From: Enterobacter wuhouensis
GTDB lineage: Bacteria; Pseudomonadota; Gammaproteobacteria; Enterobacterales; Enterobacteriaceae
DNA length: 64,000 bases
Reading direction: 5' to 3'
NCBI RefSeq assembly: GCF_004331265.1
Contig: NZ_SJOO01000001.1
Location: 434,001 to 498,000 of the forward strand
Below the pieces are notes generated by a model. The model was not told where the DNA came from. It worked only from the letters and a program-made list of their open reading frames with translations, and did not search any database. Made by a program: the position numbers and the translations under genes. Of the stretch, positions 29,029 through 38,459 are shown in pieces (position 1 is the first letter of the stretch; each line of letters starts with the position of its first letter).

Positions 29029-29202
29029 ATGACGTTGTATCAAAAGATGTTGGTTTTCTACGCAATCATGGCGTCCATCTGTGCCCTCATTACCTGGTTC
29101 CTCTCGAAAGATCGCAAGCGCATTCGTCTGCTGAGCGCTTTTCTGGTGGGGTCCACCTGGCCAATGAGTTTTCCCGTGGCGCTGCTGATCTCGCTTTTCT
29201 GA
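29029..29202 (+). CDS. ortT: Orphan membrane toxin OrtT (YdcX)
   Basis: A 57-residue membrane protein of the GhoT family with two helices and the conserved end IRLLSAFLVG, TWPMSFPVALL and SLF. E. coli YdcX was named OrtT, an orphan GhoT-like toxin that damages the inner membrane and lowers ATP, linked to the stringent response. As in E. coli it lies downstream of patD, but convergent with no GhoS antitoxin gene nearby. The ATG at 29029 gives exactly the family length; an upstream ATG at 28993 would add 12 residues and has no support. Confidence 0.88.
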   Translation: MTLYQKMLVFYAIMASICALITWFLSKDRKRIRLLSAFLVGSTWPMSFPVALLISLF

Positions 29203-29288
29203 ATCACGCTTCCAGTTTTAAAAGAAGAACATAGCATTCCAGGTATGATGACTGTATAAATAAACAGTGCATCAAAAATGGAGTGCTT

Positions 29289-30047
29289 ATGAACAGTTTT
29301 TACTCGCAACACGCTGGCTGCACCGTTCGCTGGCAAGACCTTCCCGGTTCCGGCGTACCCGTCGTGTTTATTCACGGATTAGGGTGCGCATCATCCTACG
29401 AATATCCCCGTATTGTCTGCGATGCCCAATTTGACGGACGCAGGGCCATTCTTATCGACCTTCCCGGCAGCGGTTACAGCGACAGGCCTGTGCGTTACGG
29501 CTATCGCACCAGCGAGCAGGCGCGCGTTGTTGCTGAACTGGTCGATCATCTTCAGCTCGATGCTCTCTGGCTCTACGGACACAGCATGGGCGGCAGCATC
29601 GCTATAGAAACCGCCGTTATCATGGCAGGCCGGGTAAAAGGGCTCATGGTGTCAGAACCCAATTTTCACGCCGGCGGCGGCATGTTCAGCCGATCGATTG
29701 CGGCACAATCAGAAGAGCATTTTTGCGAACAGGGGTACGACGCGTTGCTCAATGCCGAAACCTCAGCGTGGAAGGGCTGCCTGCGAAGCAATGCCCCTTA
29801 TGCCGTATGGCGCGGCGCAAAAAGTCTCGTCGAAGGTGTGAAGCCCGAATGGGAGTCACTGTTCCTGTCGCTAACCTGTCCTGTGACGCTGATTTTCGGC
29901 GCGTTGTCTTTACCTGATGAAGATTTCAGTGCGCTCCAGCAGAAAGGCGTTGAGGTGAAGATTATCCCGGATGCCGGGCATTCGATGTCCTGGGAAAATC
30001 CCACTGCGTTGGCAAAAACGCTAGCGGAGTGTATGGCAGGTGGATAA
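29289..30047 (+). CDS. Alpha/beta hydrolase
   Basis: A 252-residue soluble hydrolase. The oxyanion and entry loops are VVFIHGLGCASSY and LIDLPGSGYSDRP, the nucleophile elbow is YGHSMGGS, and the catalytic His lies in PDAGHSMSWENP near the end; an acid is expected in the stretch around LPDEDFSA. The ATG at 29289 has GGAG five bases upstream. Substrate unknown. It stands alone between ortT and the end of srfC. Confidence 0.85.
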   Translation: MNSFYSQHAGCTVRWQDLPGSGVPVVFIHGLGCASSYEYPRIVCDAQFDGRRAILIDLPGSGYSDRPVRYGYRTSEQARVVAELVDHLQLDALWLYGHSMGGSIAIETAVIMAGRVKGLMVSEPNFHAGGGMFSRSIAAQSEEHFCEQGYDALLNAETSAWKGCLRSNAPYAVWRGAKSLVEGVKPEWESLFLSLTCPVTLIFGALSLPDEDFSALQQKGVEVKIIPDAGHSMSWENPTALAKTLAECMAGG

Positions 30048-30048
30048 C

Positions 30049-30068
30049 GGCCCGCTCGGGTGCGGGCC
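30049..30068. terminator. Hairpin between the hydrolase and srfC ends
   Basis: A 7-bp GC stem (GGCCCGC / GCGGGCC) with a six-base loop lies between the two convergent stop codons. There is no T tract on either side, so it may end transcription poorly or mainly protect mRNA ends. Confidence 0.4.
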
Positions 30069-30077
30069 GGGATTCTG

Positions 30078-32249
30078 CTAGCGCAATAGCGTCTGCAACG
30101 CCTTGCGGGCGGCGGGCTGGACGTCGTGCGGGTGCTGATAGTCAATGTTCTCAATGGCCCGACTATAAAGCGCAACCAGCCAGTCGTATACGTACGCGGT
30201 AGCCGCATGCACGGGTTGCTCGCCCAGGCGCGTCAGACGCGGCGTGTCACTGCTTACCACCGGCGTGACAAATATCGCCTGACCTTTATGGATTCGGCTT
30301 GCGGGGCGTTGTGCAACGGGCGTCTGGTCGTAACCCAGCCAGCCGATGAAATTGCCTATGACGGCGTGCAGCTGTGCCGCGCTGCTTTTATCCATGTCGA
30401 CAATTTTTTGCAGCTGATGAGGCAGATTTAACCGGTAGCTGGTCACCACAAGAACATCGGCAATTTGCTGTAAAACTGCGGGCTCCAGCCCCAGGCGGGC
30501 GGCGGCTGCATCGTTGCGGCTCCACTGGCGCAGGTGGTTAATCCAGACTTTGTGCGCCAGGCGCGCTTTGTCCTTTGTCTGGAAAAGGCTGGCATTGTCC
30601 TGAGTGCTTTCGGCAAAGAGGTCGATGTTATCCGTGAAAAGCCCGTTTACCTGCTCCTCGCGCGGCTGCTGGACGGCCAGCAGCGTCTCAAAGGCTTTTA
30701 GCGGCGGCATTAGGCCTTCTAGCAGCTCGCCGTGGCGGGCCGCGGCGCTTTGCAGCATTCGCACCATGTTTTCTGCCTGCGCGCGTCTGATCCCCGGCTC
30801 CTCAACCAGCGGCGACAGATAGCTTTGCATGAGTGCGGAAAGCGCCTGCTTCTGCATGGACTGCAGGGTATGAAGCCGCTTCTGGCGCTGTGCGGGCAAG
30901 GTGGCCTGAGACAGCCACTCGATCACGCGCTGCATGCTATGGCTATCCAGCGCCTGTAAAGTGCCCCAGTGCAGGCCCGGTTTGCCAAGCAGATGCTGTA
31001 CGGCCTCGTCGAGATTCTGTCGGGAGGTAAAGCGCGCATCCTGAGGGGTTATTGCCCATACCAGGCCCGGCAGGGCGGACTCTTCCGACGGCTGCGTCTC
31101 TTTGACCCACTGAATGAGGGCCTTCGCCTTTTTTGCCGTTTGTTCGTGCTGGGCGGTAGCATTGCAGATGACCAGCACATCGGGCTGGAGCTGCTGACGG
31201 TAATGCTCCAGCAGCCACTGGTATTTAGCCTGGCTTAACGGATCGCCGTTATCGTCTGATAAGACTGGAATATCAATGATATCAACATTATCCAGCGCGC
31301 AGCTTTCAACGGGCAATACCAGTTCTCGCGTCAGGAAGGCAAGGGTATCGACGGGAATGCTGATCGCACTCAGCGCTTCACCCTTGTTTAGCGGGTGCAG
31401 CAGCGTCTCCTGTGCCTCGGTACCGCTAAACGTGCCGTGAGTAATAAACCCTTCGCCGGGCAGGCCAAAGTTGTCGACCAGCAGGCTGAGCGGCGCGGCA
31501 AGCTCGCTGGCGTGGCTGGTCTGGTGTAGCACGTGTGCAAACTGCAGCCACTGTTGGGTTAGTTCCTGCTGCTCACCCCACAGCAACGACCAGACGCTGG
31601 CGCGCGTGCTGAGATCGAGGGATGGAACCAGCAGCGCAAACTGATGCCAAAGCGCATCATCAATTTGCTGTTTAGCGCCCGGCACCGTGCTCTGCCAGAA
31701 ACGGGCGATGGCACCCACGTCCTGCGCGGTAATCCCCGGCACGCCCTGCGGCTGGCGCAGCCCGCGCCATTTTTCCAGCCGTGCCTCGATTACCGCTTTA
31801 TCCACCGAGCGGATCTGCGGGTGCAGGGTAGTGCGGGCAATAAACAGCTGAACCAGCTCGGCCTCCGTTACCAGGCTCAGACGGAGTGGGAACGCTTCAT
31901 CGGCGATCTCTGCGCTTTCTCTGGTGAACCGGACCGCCATATTGGTCAGGGCATGTCCCGGATTGATATGCGAGAAATAATCAAACGTCCGTTGGCCCGG
32001 CGTGACGTTAAGGCGGCCATTGCCGCTCCCGCACAGGGACAACAGCAGGTGCGCTTTCGCGTTCTGGGAATGGCCGTACAGCCCAATACTGGTCTGGCGG
32101 GTAAGTGCGCGTTCAATGGCCTGCTCACGCGCCTGCACCGCGTTGATGCGGGCGAGCAGCGCGTCGGCATCGTTATCCAGCATGGCGGCGTGGAGGCGCG
32201 TCTCGTTGATCCACCTGATTAAGGCCTGAGTGGTAGTCGTCGCAGTCAT
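30078..32249 (-). CDS. srfC: SrfC, dynamin-like protein with a damaged P-loop
   Basis: A 723-residue protein of the SrfC virulence-factor family, named in Salmonella as part of the SsrB-regulated srfABC group. The N-terminal half reads like a dynamin-type GTPase: IGLYGHSQNAKAHLLLSL at the P-loop place, ALTNMAVRF as switch I, VDIIDIPVLSDD as the DxPG region, and VLVICNATAQHEQTAKKA as the G4 region. The P-loop keeps Lys65 but lacks the following Ser/Thr, so GTP binding is uncertain. The rest is helical with no membrane helix. Its ATG overlaps the srfB stop (ATGA), so the two are made together. GTPase likeness is my reading of motifs. Confidence 0.85.
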   Translation of the reverse strand: MTATTTTQALIRWINETRLHAAMLDNDADALLARINAVQAREQAIERALTRQTSIGLYGHSQNAKAHLLLSLCGSGNGRLNVTPGQRTFDYFSHINPGHALTNMAVRFTRESAEIADEAFPLRLSLVTEAELVQLFIARTTLHPQIRSVDKAVIEARLEKWRGLRQPQGVPGITAQDVGAIARFWQSTVPGAKQQIDDALWHQFALLVPSLDLSTRASVWSLLWGEQQELTQQWLQFAHVLHQTSHASELAAPLSLLVDNFGLPGEGFITHGTFSGTEAQETLLHPLNKGEALSAISIPVDTLAFLTRELVLPVESCALDNVDIIDIPVLSDDNGDPLSQAKYQWLLEHYRQQLQPDVLVICNATAQHEQTAKKAKALIQWVKETQPSEESALPGLVWAITPQDARFTSRQNLDEAVQHLLGKPGLHWGTLQALDSHSMQRVIEWLSQATLPAQRQKRLHTLQSMQKQALSALMQSYLSPLVEEPGIRRAQAENMVRMLQSAAARHGELLEGLMPPLKAFETLLAVQQPREEQVNGLFTDNIDLFAESTQDNASLFQTKDKARLAHKVWINHLRQWSRNDAAAARLGLEPAVLQQIADVLVVTSYRLNLPHQLQKIVDMDKSSAAQLHAVIGNFIGWLGYDQTPVAQRPASRIHKGQAIFVTPVVSSDTPRLTRLGEQPVHAATAYVYDWLVALYSRAIENIDYQHPHDVQPAARKALQTLLR

Positions 32250-35227
32250 TTCAGGTATACGCTCCCGCTGTCGATCCAGTAATGGCTTCCGCTATGACGG
32301 CGATCGGCCAGGGTATTCAGTTTGAAGGTTAATGCATCCGCAGGAACCGGCGTTCCATCCTGTAGCCACGCGTCGCTAAGCTCGAAGGATTCTGGTCCTT
32401 CATGCTTGCTTCCTCCGCGCAGCTTCAGGCGCACGTTCAGCACGCCGTCTCCCGCAATGGCTTTTGCCAGCTCGGCCGAGTTGATGCTCAGGGTATAAAG
32501 CGGGGTTGCCGGCCAGCGGGCGTTTGCCAGCTGGCGGAAGCCGAGCGTCACGTTACCGCGCAGCGGGAAATGCAGACGGGCATCCAGCTTCGCGCCCGGC
32601 TTATCGAGATCGATATCCTGATACCAGACGTTTTCCTCACGCAGCGTATTTACCGTGTTATCCAGCACGCCCAGATAACGCACCGTTGAATACGCGCCAA
32701 TATCGGCCGCCTTGAAGTTAAAGCGCGGCAGGCGCAGGTCAAGCGCCAGGCTGCACAGCATCGCGCCGACGGCGGCGGTTGATTTCGGGTTACCAATACG
32801 CCCCTGCTGGCTGAACGGATACCATTCGTGAACCTGGTACTTGTCCAGCCAGACGATGCGGTTAACCGGCACGGGCTGCAGGTGGCGAATCAACGCCTGA
32901 ACGCCCGGCAGGCAGCCGGGACGCCCCGTGATTAACAGGATGTCGCAGCCGTAATGGGATATTGCTTCGCACACGGCATGAAGCGGTGAGGCCAGCGTAA
33001 ACTGACCGGCCAGCATTGCGTCCTGCATTTCGCGGAAATTCACGTGCAGCGGGACGGCGTACAGATCGAAGGCTTCAGACCCCGCAGGCAGGGCGTGGTC
33101 AATCGCCTGCTGGAGATAGTTCATCACGTTGCGGGTTGGCTTCTGCGGCAGCAGGTCGCCAAAGGTGGCGTGCAGGCCTGCCAGCGGATCGTCAATATCG
33201 CTGGATTCCCAGGCGGCCAGAATTGCGTGACCGATCGGCATAAAGAGCTGGAGCGCCGTTTGCTGGCGCAGTACCGCCTGGGTATCAATGCGCCCGGAGT
33301 CGCCAAACAGCGAGGCCATGAGCATGGAGGCATCCGCCATGCCGGATTTCTGCAGCTGAGTTTGCAGGGCTGGCAACACGTAGCGCTGGATGACGTCCAG
33401 CAGCGTGTCATCGCCCGCAACCTTAAATCCTTCGCGGAACAGGAGCTGCGGGGTAATTTTGACGTTATTCCCGGAACCATCGTCGAGCTGATAGTGGGTA
33501 ATCGCCATATCCGTAGTGCCGCCGCCGATATCGATAGAGGCCACGCGCAGCGCGCGCCCAGGCTGGACGCCCGGCTCGGGTTCGCGATCCGGGCGGGCGA
33601 GGGAGGCGAAGAAGGCCTCCGTCTGGCCGCCAAAATGTGAAATCGCTTCGTTGTACAGCCACACCAGCTGGCCGCAGCTGGCCTCGTCCCATTCCATCTG
33701 GATCTCAGGAACCGGCACCACGCTTTTTTCCTGCTGTTTGCGGCTGGCGAAATCCTCGTCCTGCGGGTGCCAGCCCATCGCCTTCCAGACGATGGCGATG
33801 GCTTCGAACATGCGGCGACGGAAGATCTCGCGCTCCTGCTTTGGCATGGCCGACGGGAGGGTGAGAATTAACGTGCGCAGCTGGCGCGGCGAGGCAGGAA
33901 AGCCCAGACGCAATCGCGTGGCGACGCTGTTAATCTGCCCCAGCGCCTGCGCCAGCAGCTCGCACAGCATGTGCGTCATGAGCGTGCTGCGGCTGTACTG
34001 CGGGGAGAACACCGGCAGACGCTCGTCCTGCGGCAGGGTAAAGAGCGGCTCGCCGTCGTCGTTCATCAGGTTCATCAGCGGGAATGCGGTAGCTAAGGGT
34101 TCTCGCTGCGTTTTGCTGTTCATCTGGCTGAAGCGCCAGTCCTGTACCACCGGCGTTTCATCCCACAGGTAGCGGCGCGGGCTGGAAATGCCGCTGTTGC
34201 CTTCGGTACCCAGACGCTGCATGGCCAGCTTGCGCGCCTCATCGCCCACGCGGACGATAGACGGCCAGACAAAGGCATCTTCCCGGCCGCTTTCAACCGA
34301 GAAGTGCTGTTTGCCGAAGCGCGCCTCGGAGAACTCCAGCCGGCTGGTAAACAAGGGTTCATTGAGGAACTGCGGTTCGCTTAACGAACGCACCTGAAGC
34401 TCGGCGGTCTGTCGAAGGCCATCGTTCGCATCCCCGTGGTCTTCAATAATAACGCCGCAGGTATGGGTGTTGCCCACGTCGAGGATCAGGTCGACGGGGA
34501 TCGCGGGCGTGCTGAGCGTATGGGTAACAAACTTCACTTCAGGTACGGTGAGCTGTTCTCCGAGCATGGACAGCAGGTTAAGCCAGTGCGCCTGGTACTC
34601 AAACCCGCGCATCGCCTGATGCAGCTCGCGTTCAGAGCGGTTTTCAACGCCGTCCGCATACTGGGTAAACGCTTCCCGCAGCCAGCCGTCGATCCAGGTC
34701 TGGTCGAGGAAACTGTCTACTTCATCATCACGCCAGGCCAGGGCGAAGCGGGTCCCGTTCAGAATATCGTTTTCGACTGGCGACAGGGTTGACGTGGCAT
34801 GTTCGGCAATCTGGCTGTCGAGGGCGAGGGTGACGCGGTGGGTATTGCCCGCCGTATCGGGTGCATCCAGCTTGCGTATCTGGACGCGGGCCCAGTTATC
34901 CGGCCCGTCGACGAAGGTGCGCGGTGGGTTGAAGCGCAGGAACGGAACGGGGAGCCAGACGCCGTCCAGCACCGTCAGGGACTGGTGTAGCGGGATCGTC
35001 GTTTCTGGCTTAACAACCTCGGGCTGACCGCCGCCCGAAGCCGGCAGCGTGTACCGGCCATTAACCAGGTCGAAGTCGAGACGCAAAAGCGGGCCGTTTG
35101 CCGTTTTACGCACGAAACGCCCGTTGCTGGCGGTGTCCTGCGGCGTCAGGCCAAAATCAAGAAATTGCACGCCGCTGTTGGCAATAAGCGTGACGCTCTG
35201 TTTGTAGTCGCAAAGATTTACCAGCAT
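32246..35227 (-). CDS. srfB: SrfB, Hsp70/actin-fold ATPase
   Basis: A protein of 993 residues in the SrfB family. It carries the three phosphate and nucleotide motifs of the actin/Hsp70/sugar-kinase fold: LILDVGNTHTCGVIIED near residue 250 (phosphate 1), ASIDIGGGTTDMAI near 540 (phosphate 2) and LLITGRPGCLPGVQALI near 760 (adenosine). The first 200 residues and the end are beta-rich and unique to the family. No signal peptide or membrane helix is visible. I choose the ATG at 35227 because MLVNLCDYKQSVTL is how I remember family members starting; a GTG at 35239 would overlap srfA by eight bases. Role unknown; an ATP-driven partner of SrfA and SrfC is inferred. Confidence 0.88.
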   Translation of the reverse strand: MLVNLCDYKQSVTLIANSGVQFLDFGLTPQDTASNGRFVRKTANGPLLRLDFDLVNGRYTLPASGGGQPEVVKPETTIPLHQSLTVLDGVWLPVPFLRFNPPRTFVDGPDNWARVQIRKLDAPDTAGNTHRVTLALDSQIAEHATSTLSPVENDILNGTRFALAWRDDEVDSFLDQTWIDGWLREAFTQYADGVENRSERELHQAMRGFEYQAHWLNLLSMLGEQLTVPEVKFVTHTLSTPAIPVDLILDVGNTHTCGVIIEDHGDANDGLRQTAELQVRSLSEPQFLNEPLFTSRLEFSEARFGKQHFSVESGREDAFVWPSIVRVGDEARKLAMQRLGTEGNSGISSPRRYLWDETPVVQDWRFSQMNSKTQREPLATAFPLMNLMNDDGEPLFTLPQDERLPVFSPQYSRSTLMTHMLCELLAQALGQINSVATRLRLGFPASPRQLRTLILTLPSAMPKQEREIFRRRMFEAIAIVWKAMGWHPQDEDFASRKQQEKSVVPVPEIQMEWDEASCGQLVWLYNEAISHFGGQTEAFFASLARPDREPEPGVQPGRALRVASIDIGGGTTDMAITHYQLDDGSGNNVKITPQLLFREGFKVAGDDTLLDVIQRYVLPALQTQLQKSGMADASMLMASLFGDSGRIDTQAVLRQQTALQLFMPIGHAILAAWESSDIDDPLAGLHATFGDLLPQKPTRNVMNYLQQAIDHALPAGSEAFDLYAVPLHVNFREMQDAMLAGQFTLASPLHAVCEAISHYGCDILLITGRPGCLPGVQALIRHLQPVPVNRIVWLDKYQVHEWYPFSQQGRIGNPKSTAAVGAMLCSLALDLRLPRFNFKAADIGAYSTVRYLGVLDNTVNTLREENVWYQDIDLDKPGAKLDARLHFPLRGNVTLGFRQLANARWPATPLYTLSINSAELAKAIAGDGVLNVRLKLRGGSKHEGPESFELSDAWLQDGTPVPADALTFKLNTLADRRHSGSHYWIDSGSVYLK

Positions 35228-35231
35228 AGGG

Positions 35232-36572
35232 TCAGGCACCTGCTTTCTTAAACGTCAGTGGAACGACGGTTTTTGCATCATAACGCGCGTTACATTCAGC
35301 GATATCGCTGGTGCCTGCCTTGCAGGCAATTTCAGGCATCGGATAGCGGGAGCCGTCCGTGCAGCGGGCATTACCGCGGCTTTTAATCATCAGCTCGCCG
35401 TTGCTGTGCAGCCCGGAGAAAACCTCCACGCGGCAGACAACGTTATCGCCATGAACGACACGCGCCAGGCCTTTATTATTCTGAATCTGATAGCGCATTG
35501 ACGGCGGTTTACCCGTGATCGGGTCCTTAACGTCCAGGATTGCGCGCCAGGTCCCATTCAGGAAACGCGTTGAGCCTGCCTTGACCTGGCCTGCCTCCAT
35601 CACCATGGCGTCTTTCGGGATCGCTGCAATCACCACGGGCGCAGGCTCTGGGGCGGGTTCTTTCGCCTTCGTTTCCACAACCTCGGCCTGATGCAGGGGT
35701 AACGTCATTGCCAGCGGCTCAACCGACTTAATCGGTTTTGGCGCAATTGCGACAGCCTCAGGGGCCGGGGTTTGCACCGGCTCTGCGGAGGGCGCCTGAT
35801 TGGGCCAAAGTAACGGCACGGAAACCGCGGCGACAATCACGGCTGCGACCGGCAGCGACCAGAGCGGGAGGCGGCGTTTTTTTGCGACAATCTCCGGCGC
35901 GCGCGCGGGTTCTTCAGCCGGAGGTAAAACTGCCCTGGCAGGTTCTGGCTCATACAGCGCGTCAGGCGTAATGCGGACCACGGTTGCAGGGGCGACCAGC
36001 GGCTCATCCGCCTGTTCAAAGGTAATGACGGGGGTCGGCTCAGGCTCAGGTTCTGGAACCTCAATGGCGACCGCTTCGGGCTCCGGGATCAAGGATTCGC
36101 GCAGGCAGTCGAGGACATCGTCGCGCGCGTTTTCATTCAGGTTTACAAAGCCCCAGAAGCAAATAACCGGCTTACCCTCAACCAGAAACAGGAAGTTTTC
36201 GCCGGGAAACTGGAAAGCCTTAGACAGCAGGGAGCCGAAAAGCTGTTGCGCGGTTTTAGGCGACTGGAGGCATTTCTTGCTCAGCGAGTCGACGCTGGCG
36301 AGGGTGTTTTCCAGATAGCGCAGGGCGCGAAAACGGTCATCCTCGTCAGCCGCCTTCCAGCTGCTTACGTTACCTTCAACCGGGGAGTACCAGTCCACGC
36401 GATCGCCGCCATCGTTGACCTGCGGAATGGCAAGACAATCGACTATAGCCTGCTGCTTGCGCAGGCGCAGCGCTTCACGGATTTGCAACGCTGATTCAAA
36501 AACGGCCTGTCCGCCGCCGCCAACGGCCTGAAAATCATCCAGATTACCGCTGCGTAAAAGAGTTTTTGCCAC
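35232..36572 (-). CDS. srfA: SrfA, single-pass membrane protein
   Basis: A 446-residue protein and the first gene of the srfABC operon. Residues 1-160 form a cytoplasmic domain (VDWYSPVEGNVSSW, CLQSPKTAQQLFGSLL, FLVEGKPVICFWGFVN). Residues 163-230 are a Pro/Glu-rich linker (PEPEPEPTP). KKRR and one helix at about 236-256 follow (LPVAAVIVAAVSVPLLW), then a second Pro/Ala-rich linker and a periplasmic domain at about 335-446 with four cysteines that could form disulphides (VCRVEVF, ARCTDG, IACKAG, AECNAR). The layout resembles a coupling protein that spans the envelope. It is known as a virulence factor in name only. Confidence 0.85.
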   Translation of the reverse strand: MAKTLLRSGNLDDFQAVGGGGQAVFESALQIREALRLRKQQAIVDCLAIPQVNDGGDRVDWYSPVEGNVSSWKAADEDDRFRALRYLENTLASVDSLSKKCLQSPKTAQQLFGSLLSKAFQFPGENFLFLVEGKPVICFWGFVNLNENARDDVLDCLRESLIPEPEAVAIEVPEPEPEPTPVITFEQADEPLVAPATVVRITPDALYEPEPARAVLPPAEEPARAPEIVAKKRRLPLWSLPVAAVIVAAVSVPLLWPNQAPSAEPVQTPAPEAVAIAPKPIKSVEPLAMTLPLHQAEVVETKAKEPAPEPAPVVIAAIPKDAMVMEAGQVKAGSTRFLNGTWRAILDVKDPITGKPPSMRYQIQNNKGLARVVHGDNVVCRVEVFSGLHSNGELMIKSRGNARCTDGSRYPMPEIACKAGTSDIAECNARYDAKTVVPLTFKKAGA

Positions 36573-36854
36573 GATTTGATCCCATATACTTCTTCACACC
36601 GTTACTTTAACGAAACGAGAATGCAAACAAACGGAGGAAGAGACGCTAAAAGCGCCGATTTCTTGCGGCATAGATCGGAGCGGTTGTGCTTGACGGATAA
36701 TGGCACTTAAGGCAAATCAACCCTTGAAGGCTGGCTGTAAAACCAGCGAAAAACGCTGATTTAGAATATCCTGATAGTGTTTCGTTATTTGCCAGGTGAT
36801 AACGGCTGTGCTGTTATTACTGTCCAATATAATAAAACCGATAGGGTTATAACC

Positions 36855-38453
36855 ATGTCTACAGGGAAAACGCTGCTCGCGCTTGCGCTGAGCACTCTTT
36901 TACCGGCAAGTGCCGCATGGGCGGCGAACAATGACACCATCATCTATTGCTCTGAGGCCTCACCGGAGTCGTTTAACCCGCAGATTGCCAGTTCCGGCCC
37001 TTCGTTTGTCGCCAGTTCTCAGGTGCTGTACAACCGCCTGATCAACTTCGATCCGGTAAAAAATACCCCCGTTCCGTCCCTGGCGGAGTCATGGACGATT
37101 TCACCGGACGGTAAAACCTACACCTTCACGCTGCGTAAAGGGGTGAAGTTCAACAGTAATAATTACTTTAAGCCGACGCGCGACTTTAACGCCGATGACG
37201 TTATTTTCTCGGTGATGCGTCAGAAAGACCCTAAGCACCCGTATCACAACGTATCCCAGGGTAATTACGAATACTTCAACGACGTTGGCCTGGATAAGCT
37301 GATTCAGGACGTTAAAAAGGTCGACGATTATCACGTTCAGTTCACCCTGAGCGAGCCTAACGCGGCCTTCCTGGCGGACTGGGGGATGGATTTTGCCTCT
37401 ATTCTTTCCGCTGAATATGCCGATGCGATGCTGAAAAAGGGCACGCCAGAGAACGTCGATACCTGGCCTATCGGCACCGGCCCGTACGTGCTTCAGCAGT
37501 ACAAAGTCGACTCGCTGATCCGCTATGTCGCCAACCCGAACTACTGGAACGGCGCCGTTCCGACGAAGCATCTGATCTTCTCCATCACGCCGAACGTGGA
37601 AACGCGCCTCGCGAAGCTGCAAACCAACGAATGCCAGATCGTGCCTGCACCGTCGCCGGTACAGTTTGATGTGATTAAGAAAAACAAGGATCTGACGCTG
37701 CACTCGGTGGATGCCCTGAACGTAGGCTATCTGGCCTTTAATACCGAGAAAAAACCGTTCGATAACGTGCTGGTACGCCAGGCGCTCAACTATGCGACCG
37801 ACAAAAAGGCCATCGTTAACGCCGTCTTTATGGGGTCCGGCACGGTGGCAAAATCACCGATTCCGCCAAATATGCTGGGCTTTAACAAAGACCTGAAGGA
37901 TTACGGTTACGATCCTGAAAAAGCGAAAGCGCTGCTAAAGCAGGCGGGGCTGGAGAAGGGCGCAGAAGTGACGCTGTGGTCAATGCCCGTGCAGCGTCCG
38001 TACAACCCAAATTCTCGCCGTATCGCAGAGATGATTCAGGCCGACTGGGCGAAGGTGGGCGTGAAGGCCAAAATCGTCTCCTACGAGTGGGGCGAATATC
38101 TGTCCGGCATGCGTAAAGGCGAGCATGACGCCGCGCTGTTTGGCTGGATGTCGGATAACGGCGACCCGGATAACTTTGCGGACGTGCTGCTGGGCTGTAA
38201 CAGCATCAAAACCGGATCGAACGCCGCGCGCTGGTGCGATAAGGGGTATGATGCTCTGGTTCAGAAAGCCAAACTGACCAGCAGCCCGGCCGATCGCGCG
38301 GCGCTCTACGGCCAGGCGCAGGAAATTTTCTACCAGCAGGCGCCGTGGATTGCGCTGGCAAACGGCAAGACCTTCTACGCTACCCGCAGCAACGTCACGG
38401 GCTACAGCGTAAGCCTGATGGGCAGCGATTTCTCAAAAGCGAAGCTGAACTGA
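36855..38453 (+). CDS. Peptide-type ABC transporter substrate-binding protein (DppA/OppA family)
   Basis: A 532-residue periplasmic binding protein. The ATG at 36855 starts a signal peptide (MSTGKTLLALALSTLL, cut after AWA). Family marks are YCSEASPESFNPQIASSG, LYNRLINFD, PSLAESWTISPDGKTYTFTL, GTGPYVLQQY and LFGWMSDNGDPDNF. It resembles DppA more than OppA, so dipeptides, haem or similar ligands are possible. No permease or ATPase gene is beside it; it must use a transporter encoded elsewhere. Transcribed divergently from srfA. A REP pair follows it. Confidence 0.9.
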   Translation: MSTGKTLLALALSTLLPASAAWAANNDTIIYCSEASPESFNPQIASSGPSFVASSQVLYNRLINFDPVKNTPVPSLAESWTISPDGKTYTFTLRKGVKFNSNNYFKPTRDFNADDVIFSVMRQKDPKHPYHNVSQGNYEYFNDVGLDKLIQDVKKVDDYHVQFTLSEPNAAFLADWGMDFASILSAEYADAMLKKGTPENVDTWPIGTGPYVLQQYKVDSLIRYVANPNYWNGAVPTKHLIFSITPNVETRLAKLQTNECQIVPAPSPVQFDVIKKNKDLTLHSVDALNVGYLAFNTEKKPFDNVLVRQALNYATDKKAIVNAVFMGSGTVAKSPIPPNMLGFNKDLKDYGYDPEKAKALLKQAGLEKGAEVTLWSMPVQRPYNPNSRRIAEMIQADWAKVGVKAKIVSYEWGEYLSGMRKGEHDAALFGWMSDNGDPDNFADVLLGCNSIKTGSNAARWCDKGYDALVQKAKLTSSPADRAALYGQAQEIFYQQAPWIALANGKTFYATRSNVTGYSVSLMGSDFSKAKLN

Positions 38454-38459
38454 TTCTGT

